This document shows, in pieces, positions 43,393-56,144 of a stretch of DNA of 64,000 bases (its first letter is position 1; each line of letters opens with the position of its first letter). Under the pieces are notes generated by a model that saw only the letters and a program-made list of their open reading frames with translations, was not told where the DNA came from and did no database searches. Location: NCBI RefSeq assembly GCF_039555335.1, contig NC_092631.1, forward strand, positions 12,833,701 to 12,897,700. The letters run 5' to 3'. The translations under genes were made by a program, and so were the position numbers. Source of the DNA: Amphiura filiformis (taxonomy: Eukaryota > Echinodermata > Ophiuroidea > Amphilepidida > Amphiuridae).

Positions 43393-44087
43393 TTAAAGGT
43401 GAACCTCATTGAAAATAAAGTTATATATCAATGGAAAGCTTATGATGTCAGGAAGCAGAAAAGAATATTTTTTATTTGCATAGCGTACCAGGCTAGACAT
43501 AATCTCCATGCAAAGATTGGATTTTGGCACCCCCTAAATTACAAAACGAAATCGTTCAAATTGGGCGCTTTCGTTGATGACGTCAGCCCAGGGACACACA
43601 GTTACTTCCGGGTTTGATTGTAAACACAATGTCCGTGTATTACTGTGGCATGCATCGGGCCAATGCACGAATTCAGTCATTGTCAACTTACTTTACATGA
43701 AAAATATCTTCAATAAAATAAGAATAATATGAAGGAAATATCATGATCAAATTAAGAATGAAGTTCCTGAATAAAGTGTGTGGATTTAAAAATGGGAAAA
43801 GTGCTGGCCGGGGTGATTTGGGATAGGCCAAGCCATCCACGATATGCATAGGGAATATTACAGTAAAGCACGAAGAGCGAAGATTCGCCGAAGAACCGGA
43901 ATGAAAACAGATTACAAAAAAATAACTGCTGGTGCTACCAGTTCAGATCGTCACACCAAGTTGAGATGAACTTATCACAATGAGAAAATGAAGGAATAGA
44001 ATAAGGTACATGTACAGGATTTTTAATTATTTCTTAGCTTTACAACCGGTCATGTATGATAGGCGAACTCGTATATAGAGACACACG

Positions 44088-44150
44088 GGATTAGCTCAGT
44101 GACTGACTCACCGAGTCTCACTACGCCGAGTGTTCAGTATCCGCGACTGT
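44088..44150 (+). repeat. Possible tRNA-derived SINE head
   Basis: GGGATTAGCTCAGTGAC resembles a tRNA A box, and GAGTGTTCAGTATCC about 30 bp later is a poor B box. Degenerate; no cloverleaf is claimed. Confidence 0.35.
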
Positions 44151-44337
44151 ACTGTACTTGCAGACAAAATGACCAATTTGATATTCACATTCTGATATTT
44201 CCAACTTATTGCTACTTCATCAGCAAAATTTATTCCTGTAAATGTTCCAAATATAAGGGAACGATTGATCAAATTTGCTGAAACACCCCATGAAACACAG
44301 AGGACGAAGCCCCGAAGCGAGTCGCTGTGTTTGTGCA

Positions 44338-44731
44338 TATCCCCCGGGGGGATCACTCACATAAATGGTCTGTACGCATGCGTGACCAAAAAAACAAGTA
44401 AAAGGGGGTGTTTTTTTAGGCAAGGCAAGTTACGCGCGTGACGCGTTTAGGGTCTAAAAAACAGTGATTTTCAAGAATAAGGGTAGTTTTTGAAACTGGA
44501 CAACTTGTTTAGGGTACCTTTTCAAATTTTCGGTAAATTATGAGTCCAAAAAGGGTACATTTGTTGCATTTTCACCAGCCAAAAACTCATTTAGGGGGTA
44601 AATTCTACACTAAATTACCTTATTAAGGGGCTAAATTTGCTGGTAGGGTAAAACTCGTTTAGGGGGTGTTTGAAAAAAATTTGGTCACGCATGCGTACAC
44701 TGCCATATTTGAGTGGCCCCCCCGGTGCATA
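44338..44731. repeat. Foldback MITE inside the TTAA element
   Basis: TGTACGCATGCGTGACCAAA and its complement TTTGGTCACGCATGCGTACA lie ~290 bp apart, with outer CCCCCCGG-rich ends. Interior has repeated TTTAGGG(G)GTAAA words. Confidence 0.85.
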
Positions 44732-45758
44732 TCCGTCCCTGCACTTCAGCAGCAATTTACGCATCGTGTTCGGTAATCGATAAAACATGAATGTTTCACT
44801 TTTTCAGTACCGTACACTGATTGTACTATCATTAAAGAATCATGACACAAGTGACAATATTTTAATTTGATTCAGATTTCAGAATTCCATCAAATAACGG
44901 TCTACTAAGCCTAAATTGTATTTATTTTATAATAAAGTATCTGCCCGAGGATCTGTTTCTTTCAATCGCGATTGTGTGGAAAGAATGTATTACCGCAATA
45001 CGCTAAATATGAAAACCTTTATATGGGCTGGATTTGATGAAATCGGCGGTTTTTTATTAATTTTTGGATTACTTCAAGACGATATTTTTTTTAATCAGAC
45101 ATTTTACAATGAATCAAGAATATAGGAATGTCACAAACAAGTATTTAATTTGTTATTCGATCATGTTTATTCAGTCCATGACATCGGTAGCAGCAAGCAT
45201 TTGCGCATGGGATTGATCCCAGCGCGAAATTCAAACTCAATTACCCAGTTATACCCAGCCAGTTATGACTAATTTTGTCAAAATTTACGGAAAATTTATG
45301 TGTTGACAATAATTCTATTATTTCTAATATATATAGAAGGAACCAGCAACTTGAAGATTCCTCTAATTTCAAGCTTTATTGTGAAAATCAGACTTGCCGG
45401 GCAGCTTGCAAAGTACAGGAAGCAAGTCTTGTTTACACGTTTCCGAGTAAGATCACGTGACTGCGAACCCTGAGCTTACGTCACGAGCATTCCCAAGGTC
45501 ATAGACGATTGATTTGGGTGCTTTTTGGGCGCCTTAAAAAAGACCAAAAATTCAATCATTTTCTTAATTTTTCCGCTTTATTGGCCATCAAAAAAATCGG
45601 AAAAAATAATTTTTAATATCCTGACATCATAAGCTTTCCATTGATATATAACTTTATTTTCAATGAGGTTCACCTTTAACAAATATCGTTTTCCTTTCGC
45701 TTTTTTACAAATTAAAAGCACAAATTTCCTGAAAGCATTACTAACCATTACTAAGCAT

Positions 45759-46407
45759 CCCAGCAAACACAAAAACGTTTTAAAAACGTTTTATATAAGT
45801 TATATTTTGGCTTTTGGTTTAGGTAAAAACGTTTTAATAACATTAAAATGTCGGGTTATATAAAGGTCATGATAACGTTTTGAAACGTTTTGTATGAAAA
45901 CACACTACAACAATATTTTTAAATGTTTTCAAAAATGTTATTGTAAACTATTTTTGCAAACATTTTTGCCAAATATTGTGTCAATACTTAAATAACATTA
46001 TGTTAAAATGTTTGAACCCAGCTAACACAGAAATGTTCTTAAAATGTGTTTTTCAAAACCTTTTAATAACATTGAAATATCGGGTTATATAAAGGTCATG
46101 AAAACGTTTTTAAAACGTTATTGAAAATATTTTGGGCAAACATTTTTCGCAAAATATTTTTTCAACCCCAAAATAACATTCTGTTTAGATTTAAAACGTT
46201 TTTATACCCTTTATATAACCCGACATATAAACGTTTTTTGTAAAACATTTTGTTTGCTGAGCAGTAGATTATCAAAAATGTTTTTAAGGTTATGAAAACG
46301 TTTTATACTCTTAATATACCCTTTATATAACCCGACATTTAAACGTTTTCTGACAACCTTTTATAACCTTTTGCGAATGATGTCGAAAACGTTTTGTGTT
46401 TGCTGGG
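45759..46407. repeat. MITE of the CCCAGCAAACAC family, complete copy
   Basis: Both ends are present (CCCAGCAAACACAAAAACG ... GTTTTGTGTTTGCTGGG), 649 bp, flanked by AT on each side. Inside are four TATAACCCGACAT-type cores in alternating orientation and many AACGTTTT words. Confidence 0.9.
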
Positions 46408-47502
46408 ATATTACTGTTCAATTTAATGGCGTAATAACGCTAATTGCTTTCTGATATCATGCTGTTTTCCTTACCCGATGAGGGTGTGTTTTCTATTACT
46501 CACCAGGATCCCACATTTACGTAAATAAAAATACAATTTTGTTAAGTCTGGATGATTGCACATACAATACAAATTGACTCATTAGCTTCTTCCCTTAGTC
46601 GTATTGTTTGATGTTAACACACATCCAGACTTCAACAGTAAAAACGGCGGAATTGCATTGTCTTCTGTTGATCCAGCAGGAGTAGGGGTTGGATAGAGCT
46701 AATCATTGGGTGACTGAAAGGGGTTATATAACATAACTACTTGTAACGAGAGAATTCAAAACATTACCTGTAAAGTGTGCTGAGGCTTGTGGATCAACGT
46801 CTAGGCGTTGTGCTTGTGCGTAGCGCACTATAAATCACTGCGCTTTCTTCTTTCTTTCTTTTTTATACCTCCCGCAAATTTTGTGAAAATTTGAGATTAT
46901 AGTAAGATATCCGATTTCATCTACAAGCTAACGCCACATTCTGTAAACAAATGCATCATTCCGATTGTAGATCAGAATATTGCATATTTTTGTTTGTCAA
47001 ATCACAGTCTATGGTCAAATCCAGACATTTTATTCACGACTTCAGCTTTCGCCATCAGTGCTGATGGCTTGATCACAAGTGATTGACGTGATCTGGTCTG
47101 CTATATTTCCCGCAAAGGTCGGATGCACTCTCACTCCTCGGGAACAAAGTTGTTTTCAGCAGTGGGTCGTGAAAGAGACAATGCGCCGTCATCGCGGTTT
47201 ATTGATACTCCGCGGGAAATCTCAGCTGAGGTCTGATGCGAGACGAGTAGGCTTCAACCTATATCAGGTGTTTTCGACTTAAAGGGCCGTGATCCGATGT
47301 TCTGTTTTCTGTGTTACATTGAGGCATTGTATTCAAATCATGCTATATTTCTCAATTTTGTGTTTTATTTGCTCCAGTGGATTTGATGAGAAGCAAACCC
47401 GTGTATGACAATATAAAAATGCGTCATAGGATAATAATTGTGGTTCACCACGTTTTTGTTCACACCATCTTAACGAACAAATATCTTGGTAACATCTCTT
47501 TA
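46408..47502. other. Spacer, nothing recognised
   Basis: No gene is supported. The last 34 bp (47470-47503) recur directly right of the next foldback element. Confidence 0.45.
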
Positions 47503-48135
47503 AGGGATCTAAAATGAGCGTTTATTGAGTTTCGACAGTATTTTTTGTGGGACATGAGAGCACCTCAGACCTATCGAATTGCATTCTGAATACGAAGCAT
47601 GTCTTTCTGATAGCAAATAATTTTCATTTTTTAAATCACAATATAATACAAATTTTATGACAAATTATAAAAATTTGATATTTTTCAAATTTTGATATAT
47701 AACAGTCCTCGAAGTAAATTATATAAATCTAATGATATATTCTTAAAGTGTATGTAGCAGGAGGAAAAGCCGACAGTCAATTGAAAATGTTGACATTTCA
47801 TATTGAAGATATGGATTTTTTTCCCAAAAAGACCTAATTTTTTTTTTTGGTGTTTTGGGAAAAAAAATCAATTGATCGTCGGCTTTTCAACCCACCTACA
47901 TACACTTTAAGTATAAATCATCAGATTTATAAAGTTTACTTCAAGTACTGTTAAATATCAAAAATATCAATTTTTAATGATTTGCCATAAAATGTGTATT
48001 AAATTTGCGAATTTCAAAATTCAAAATTATTTGATATCAGAATGACATTCTTCGTATTCAGAATGCAATTCGATATGTCTGATGTGCTCTAATGTCCCAA
48101 AATAAATACTGTCCAAACGTTCATACCCCAGCCCT
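47503..48135. repeat. Foldback element, intact relative of the LTR insertion target
   Basis: Arms of ~310 bp are imperfect inverted copies from AGGGAT/AGGGCT ends to a centre near 47820. They share GAATTGCATTCTGAATACGA and AAAGTGTATGTAG. Ends touch TTAA or TA. The right arm contains the uninterrupted AATTATTTGATATCAG site that is split by the LTR element at 228/8115. Confidence 0.9.
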
Positions 48136-48138
48136 TAA

Positions 48139-48400
48139 CGAACAAATATCTTGGTAACATCTCTTTAAAGGATACCTCCGACATTCACAACATTATACCT
48201 TATATGTTAGAAAATTAATTGTCAAGCACGAATCACGTGATTTTATTTTAAACAAACTTGTATTGACCATAAAAACGAATTAGAACAGCCGTCTCTCAAC
48301 ACGCGATATTAAAAAATCCCGGGCGCCAAAATTGTCTGATGCAATGACGTCCCAGTAATACAATGAAGGGCAAGGCCGGCAACAATTGAGCACAAATACG
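48139..48400. repeat. Arm of another foldback family
   Basis: 48139-48172 repeats 47472-47503. 48172-48390 matches one arm of the element complete at 60402-60800 (AAGCACGAATCACGTGATTTTA, GGGCGCCAAAATTGTC words). Confidence 0.75.
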
Positions 48401-48577
48401 ACGCAATTTCATAATTTGTTACAAACGTATTGTCAAATTTCAGGTTGATTTGATGCAATAAATACTGCTTTGATCATTAAAATCTTCTTGATGTTTGTTT
48501 ATTCACAGTTCAGAAATTCAGAGTCCCACTGTGATTTCTGTCTTCATCTTGTCGGATGAAGTCAACTCAATTGAGTT

Positions 48578-48585
48578 TATATAAA
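48578..48585 (+). promoter_or_regulatory. TATA box of the secreted protein gene
   Basis: TATATAAA lies 186 bp before the predicted ATG. Transcription would start near 48610, giving a 5' UTR of ~150 bp. The 48630-48722 part of that UTR recurs at 51211-51297. Confidence 0.65.
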
Positions 48586-48763
48586 TATAACTACTCCAGC
48601 TCTTTACAGCACAGTCCGTTACAGAAGCTGGCACCTTTTGTTCAGGACAAAAGAGTTCCGCCATTAAATCGATAACTGACCTGACAGAATATTAATGCTT
48701 TAACAGGCAGGCTACTGTCAAACATTGGATGGTGAGGTGAGAGATTTCATATCAAGTAGCAAC

Positions 48764-49389
48764 ATGGGGGTTACTTTCTTCAAAATATGTTTACTCCTTA
48801 TAATTGGACTGTGTCTTTTCGAAGGTGTTTTTGCTCCACCTGGTGGCAAAAAGAGAGGCAATTCCAGAGGAGGGAGATTTAGAGGAGGTCATAATGGTAA
48901 ATGGGAAGGCAATCAAGAAGGACAAAGTCAGGAACAAGGCGACGTACAGAGCCCAGAGCAAGGCGACGGACAAAGCCCAGGACTAGGTGCCGGACAAAGC
49001 CCGGGACATGGCGACGGACAAAACCTGGGACAAGGCGATGGACAAAGCCCAGTACAAGGTGACGGACAAATTCCGGAAGAAGGTGACGGACAAAGCCCGG
49101 GACAAGACGATGGAACGGATGAAGGATTCAACATGCCGTGGTTTGATATCGGACAATTATTCGGATGGCTTCTAGGGCCCCAAGGTGAACATGACGATGG
49201 ACAAATCTCAGGGCAAGACGAGGAGCAAAGTCCGGGACAAGGCGAGGATCAAGGTCCTGGACAACACACAGGACATGGCGAAGGTCTGAGCGGGGGATTC
49301 CATCCGTTTTTTGACATATTTGATCTAAATAATGACCAAGGCAACCAGGGTATTTGGAACCCACTGCCAGCAGACACCATTGGAGCAGG
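48764..49389 (+). CDS. Exon 1: signal peptide and Gly-Gln-rich octapeptide repeats
   Basis: ATG 48764 starts MGVTFFKICLLLIIGLCLFE, a strong signal peptide probably cleaved after GVFA. A basic Gly/Arg patch (GGKKRGNSRGGRFRGG) follows. About seven octapeptides of GDGQSPGQ type come next (48944-49110), then two hydrophobic-aromatic islands (MPWFDIGQLFGWLLG and GFHPFFDIFDL). The donor GTAAGT at 49390 leaves phase 2. This ATG is preferred because it begins the signal peptide. Confidence 0.85.
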
Positions 49390-52300
49390 GTAAGTTTTCA
49401 TACCAAATACATATTACATAACTGGTTGGCAATTGATCAAATCGCCAATCGATATTTCTTTCAATTTAAGATTTTTCTGAAATAGCAGATTGTTTTTGCA
49501 TTTATAGATTTTATAAAAAGTTTTATGACCTTTTAGAACATTCAACTGTAAGGAAACTCCTATGTTGCATTTTGATGTGGTAGTCTTGTCCATTTTGATG
49601 TGGCCTGTACTTTGAATATAATGGCGAAAGATTCAAAGAAACGCTAACTTCTCCATAGTCCACTTGCCCATTGTGCATACTATTGCTATTACATTTAAGC
49701 ATAAAACTCTACTTTGTATTAATTTGTGTACAATTGATAGATTTTCATATCTGATCTTTTCAGTCACCGTACTCCCTCTGTTAGCTTCCCAAGTGAATTT
49801 TTTACTCGGGCTTTCGGGATCAATAAATTGGTAGATTCCAAAATCAGATTTTATTCAGTATTGAAGTGAGAAAGTTATTCTGCCAAGATATGTTGCATTC
49901 AATAACATAGGCATAGATGTACTAAACGTTTACTGTCACTAATTATATAAACTTTTTATGACCATTTACTATTGAATACTTTAATTCTAATACACATCAG
50001 TATAATTTTGAGTTCAACGGAATGCGTTCATCATGATTAAATCCCAGTTTTTATTTTTCAAAAGTGGACTATGGCATGGTCTAACAAGAAGTACAATACT
50101 GTATCTCAGTCTGTGTGTGTATGGGTGTGATGTGTGGCCAGTGTGGGGGTGTTGTGGAGGGGTGGACTGGATTTATGTGCACACATCTTGTCATCACAAT
50201 GACATGTCGCTGTCACTGCTATTGGTGTATTTTGGGTCACACACTGAAATGTCACTATCATATCAATTGGTGTAATTTGGGTCACTTTGTTCCAATAAAA
50301 CAATATCGCTGCTACGTTTTCAATATACAAGGTCTCCTTTCAAAGTAAATCTCTCGCTTGATTTCATTCACGGCCTATTTACAAATATTTCATAACGAAT
50401 AACTTGTTGAACGAATATTCGCCGTCGATTATAATTTATGGAGTATAAATCGGGCTTTAGATACTTTTTTTTAAGAATAAGCATGATATCGCTCTTACTC
50501 TGTCTACTTTCACAACAAATAAACTTTTTTTTATTTTTGTAGCTTTGGCATTTCTCCTAGGCATATGGAACTTACTGCCGAAAGTGACTAATAATTTGCA
50601 ACTTTTGAAATCCGACCCTTTTACCAACTTTTTGAACTTTTGGAAATGCTGCATTCAGCGATTTTTTTAATTTGCTCAATACTATTTTGGTTTTTAAATC
50701 ATGGTGACTTTTAAATATATTTATAGAAGACAATGCATTGGCATTAATATTTTAATGACGAAGAAGTTTGAATCATGACAATTAATTATTATATAAACAA
50801 GCCCTTCTGCGCAAAGAAAATATTTGAACTTCGGAGGGGATCTTATTAATATCGTATTCAATTATTATTCTTATCCATTATTACAATAATAAATGAACGA
50901 AAATAATTGCTCGTGAGCGAATCGTCAATCCAAAGCGTGTTTATTCAAATTAGCCACCCAAACTAATTTGGGCGCCGCCTATAGAATGTTTGTGTGTTTG
51001 CGCCCAAAATAGGACAAGTCAGCACACCCTTGGGCTGTGTGAGAACAATGGTACCACTTTCTCAAGTGGTGCGCTTACACAGAACTTTTTATCCATCACT
51101 TATTGACAGTCACCTGCCAGGTAAAACCAAGGAGGATTGATATAACGTAAAGAAACAATAGATTACGTAACGCATTGTTCCTTTGTGCCGATTTGATTTG
51201 CCGACAAGATCGACCTTTTGATCAGGACAAAAAGGTTCCGCCATTAAGTAACTGACCTGACAGCGTATTAATGCTTTCACAGACAGGCTACTGTCAATAA
51301 GTAATCAAAAGAAAGTCATGTGAAAGCACCCACTTGAGCGAGAGGTAGCTTATTGAATAGAGTTGCTGATCGATTACCTGTAACACATGGCGTGGCTGCC
51401 AGGTGTATAGATCCGTGTCTATTTCGCAGTTTATGTAGTTATCATGGTTATATAGACGTATTCAATAAAGTCAAATGGGTTTCTTAATATCACGAATATC
51501 CAGGGGAAAGTGAGGGAGTAAAGGAGGGCTCGAGGGGTGAAAAGAGGAGAAGCTGATGGACGATCGAGATTGGAGGTGAGTGGAGAAGACAAAAAGAAAA
51601 AGAAATGAGGATGGGGTGAAGGGGAGAAGGACATCGAGGGAGTGATAGGTCCCTAAAGTGTAGACATTAGAAAGAATATGTGCAGAGAAAGGAAAAGAAA
51701 GGAATGAATATAGACTAAAATTAATGAATGAATAAAGAATAAAAACTAAACACATACAGCAGTAGGCAGTCATTCAATGATGCCAAAACCTTTATACATT
51801 ACGTAACTAAAACACCTAGGCAGCCAGATGTCTTTCATACCTGCCAAATACAAGTCCCCCAATTTCGAAAACTGGACATTGAATGTACACTCTCATGAAT
51901 ATTGATTGGCAACATTTTCCAATATGTCAGCGCTCTAATCGGACCCAATAGAACAATGAACCCTGCAGTGCGTTGGGTAAAACGTTAATAATTATGCTGT
52001 CGGGTCAGTCACCAATTTAATGGCGGAACTCCTTTGTTCGAAACAATGGTAGTACTTTTATTAATAGCCTGTCGGCAAATCAAATCGGCATCAAAGGAAC
52101 AATGCGTTACGTAATCTATTGTCTCTCCTTCCTATCTAAGCTTCTTGGTAGGGACAGAATGATTGACAGATGTTTGAATCATAGTCTGCTACTAGAATCG
52201 TATCAGTGTAGTCGGTTACAGTGCAGTACCATGTATGGAATCACAACAGATGACCAGAACTTTACGAAAAGGCGCGAAAATACTTGAATCAAACTGATGA

Positions 52301-55300
52301 ATAATAGTCCTGAGTAAATTATAGCATATACTCTGATCAGCTCATAATCGGGCGGACTCATAACATCGTAAATTGATGTTGAATAGCGTCCAAGCAGCTT
52401 TACGCACCACCTACGCGAACCGCGCTTTGCGTATTGCTTAACTGACACGCGCTTTTGTGAATTTACGTAGGCGTGATGGAACTTTATTGACGTGCACAGT
52501 AACAAAAACGTAATAATTCTTACCTATTACGAGCTATTATATCGCGAATTTCAAAAAATCAAAATTATTTGATATCAGAAGGACATTCCTCGTTGAAAAA
52601 ATATTTTGCGAAAAATGTTTGCCCAAAATATTTTCAATAACGTTTTAAAAACGTTTTCATGACCTTTTTTATAACCCGACATTTAAATGTTACTAAAAGG
52701 TTTTGAAAAAACATTTTAAGAACATTTCTGTGTTTGCTGGGTTCAAATATTTTAACATAATGTTATTTAAGTATTGACACACTATTGGACAAAAATGTTT
52801 GCAAAAATAGTTTACAATAACATTTTTTGACAACATTTAAAAATATTGTTGTAGTGTGTTTTCATACAAAACGTTTTAAAACGTTATCATGACCTTTATA
52901 TAACCCGACATTTTAATGTTATTAAAACGTTTTACCTAAACCAAAAGCCAAAATATAACTTTTTTAAAACGTTTTTAAAACGTTTTTGTGTTTGCTGGGA
53001 AGCTGTTCTGAAATTACGCTCGTATGCTCAATCCCAGATAACCTGCAGTTGTTTTCAAGCATGATGTCGACAAATCAAAAAATTAAAATTCTGATATGAT
53101 TTTTTTTATAAAAATATTATGTTCCTTCTTTTCATCAGCCCCGATTGTCCTCCGTGCACAACAGAGATCTGTAGTGACATCGCGCCCCCTATTGGTGAGG
53201 CTGGGAAACTCATCTGTGACTTCCATCAGGACAATGGTTGCATAATTTGTACAAATTTAGACAGGTATGATATTGAATTTGTTTATTTGCTTTTATTTTG
53301 ACTTTGTTGTTAATAATTTTGATTTAGTCTTATTATTTTTGTCAACAAAAACAATACCACTGAAATTATTAAAACCAAATGCGTTTGTATTTCAGCTCGG
53401 AATCGGTTACCAGATGTTGTACGCGTTCTGAACTAGCTGAAGACATCATTAGTGCCGATGCAACAAGTAGTTCGGGAAGTGGCTCTAATAGTGGTTTGGG
53501 AATTGGCTCTAGTAGTGGTTCGGGAAGTGGCTCTGAGAGTGGTTCGGGAAGCGGCTCTAGAAGTGGTTCGGGAAGTGGCTCTGAGAGTGGTTCGGGAAGC
53601 GGCTCTGAGAGTGGTTCTGGAAGTGGCTCTGAGAGTGGTTCGGGAAGTGGCTCTGAGAGTGGTTCGGGAAGTGGCTCTAATGGTTCGGGAAGTGGCTCTA
53701 ATGGTTCGGGAAGTGGCTCTGTGAGTGGTTCGGGAAGTGGCTCACAGAATGGTGCGGAAAGTGGCTCTAATAGTGGTTTGGGAAGTGGCTCTGAGAGTGG
53801 TTCGGGAAGTGGCTTACAGAATGGTGCGGGAAGTGGCTCTAATAGTGGTCCGGGAAGTGACTCTTCGAGTGGTTCGGGAAGTAGCTCTGCGAGTAGTTCT
53901 TCAAGTGCATCTAATAGTGAGGAGAACACTTTTGGCCCAAACGCCCGGAGTTGCTCGTGTACAGTTTATCAGGTTGATGGGTAAGTAAAAATAGCGATTT
54001 GTAAATTTTTCATATTTTACTTTGTTTTGGTTCTTACGTATTTTACCACATAATAAACCTTCAACTGAAGATAATCGCATGTCTACAGGTATTTGCTGGC
54101 AAAGTGATGTAATAATCGGATTAACTACCATAACAATATGTGATCTTACACCTCTAGATTTTTTCTTGTGGGCTATCTGAAATCAAAGGTATTCACAAGT
54201 CCTCCTGATGAACTTCCGAGACACAAAATTGCACAAGTTGACATGCAGGCAAGATGTCTCTCATAAGACGTGAATGCCCTGTTGAGGAGTGCTGATATCT
54301 GCATACAGAGGAATGGTGGCCACGCCCTGGTGGTCATGTGGAAGACTAAGACCGTCCATACTGCAGTTACTGTTCATTTTCCTGTACACAATACACAGTG
54401 CTCTCACCATTGAGGTGTGACCTCTACAAACAGTGTATGTTAGAGGTATAAGGCATTTCCTAGTTAACGTCATTGTGTGAAAAATACCGGCCAATTTTAT
54501 TGTACTCTCTGAAATTCTAGGAAATATAGTTTTGTAACATGTCCTAAATTTGTAGCTAATTTAGATATTTGGAAATATTCGCACTTGGTTTTCGTAAGTA
54601 GGGCACGGCACGGCCTGCAAAATTCCCTGTGTAAATCGAATGCAACTTTTAGTGACTATCCTTGTAGACCGCTCTCTTCCGAAGGGCATTAAAGCTAAAC
54701 CACTTGACGGATATTTTTTGTACTTTTTTTAACTACCATACTCTCTAAATTCTTAAGAGTGAAAAAGTCAATCCTCCTCTGAGTGACTCTTCAGGTCAAT
54801 CGAAAAAATTGACATTTCAATCTACCAAGAGTGAAAATCACATATTTTCCTCCATACAGCTCAACTTATCATACTTTTCCTACATTCGACCTTGAATGAT
54901 TTTTGAGTTGACACAGTCATGAAAATAACTATAGATACTTGACAAGACCATTAGTAGCCCAGTTCTGAACCTTTTCATTGATCATTCATAACAATAGGTA
55001 TCTGATGGATCAGTGAAGATAAGAAGGGATTATAATATCCGTAACCTTGATATTATAGTACATCTCGAGGAAAAAGTGCAATGGACATGTTTTCATTTTA
55101 TGAAAATTGAGTATTTAACCCAAAATGGAAAATGGAACAATTTATTGGAAATCTGTTTTAACAGATTTTTTTGACATCTTTTTCTGCACTGTATTATACC
55201 TAAATTAAGAAATTCGATAAATATTCAAAGAAAATATAGGTCATCCAACAAATTGTGATTTTTACACATTTTGGGGCAAAAAAGGAAACATAAGCAAAAA

Positions 55301-56043
55301 TATCAAAATCTGTCTTACAGTTTTATTCATCAAGTCATAACAAACGGCCTACATGCTTAATTTCTAATAAAATATTGAAATTGTGAAAAATATAGGTATT
55401 TATTGATTTTCATGTTTTTTCTTGCAAATATGCTAATAATATGCAAATTATGAAATTGCAAAATAAAGTTTCTACATAGCATACATCTTTCAAGTATGAT
55501 GTTCAAAATGAGAGACATCAAAAAGAGATTCGATGAAATGTAAAAGTGTAGTAACAATTTTGGCATGGACTGTCTGGTTAGGCAAAGTACGGTAAGTTGA
55601 GCTGTACGAGTAAAATTTTCATTCTGCAAAGAGTAAAATTTCAATCTTTTTAGAGTGAAATTTTCAATCTTTTCACAGAGTGTTCCCTCAGCACAATCTC
55701 TCTCGATTGAAGTTTATTTATGTTTATTAAATTTAAACACACTCTAAAAAGATTGAAATTTCACTCTTTGCAGAATGAAAATTTTACTCGTATGGAGGAA
55801 AATATGTGATTTTCACTCTTGGTAGATTGAAATGTCAATATTTTCGATTGACCCGAAGAGTCACTCCGAGGAGGATTGACTTTTTCACTCTTTGGAATTT
55901 AGAGATAACAATATGTGATCTTACACCTCTAGATTTTTTTGAGCAGATATTTCTAAATCAAGAATAATGTATACATTACATGTAGGCTAAAAACTGAGTA
56001 TGTGGGGCATCTGCAAATGTTCGTACTAATAATAATAATAATA

Positions 56044-56088
<45 letters not shown>

Positions 56089-56109
56089 GCATAATAATAA
56101 TAATACTTA

Positions 56110-56144
<35 letters not shown>

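Larger units (their letters stand above)
43397..45675. mobile_element. TTAA-flanked 2.3-kb element with terminal inverted repeats
   Basis: Ends AGGTGAACCTCATTG and its complement, with TTAA on both sides (43393-43396, 45676-45679). The strongest terminal match runs ~58 bp to GATGTCAGGA, with weaker inverted similarity further in. No transposase is recognised; a short basic frame at ~43840-43970 (SKARRAKIRRRTGMK) is unassigned. TTAA choice fits piggyBac-like or similar transposases, but the termini are not typical piggyBac ends. It contains a smaller foldback. Confidence 0.8.

Noticed and set aside
47079-47282. 67-residue plus frame starting MIDVIWSAIFPAK
   Set aside because: Short, no motif, no splice partners, no signal peptide.
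48725-48763. Upstream extension of exon 1 before the ATG
   Set aside because: The extension begins at TTG, and the ATG at 48764 starts a proper signal peptide.
53369-53929. Minus-strand Pro-Leu-Glu repeat frame opposite the Ser-Gly exon
   Set aside because: It is the antisense shadow of the repeat. The plus frame has good splice sites and a phase-matched upstream exon.
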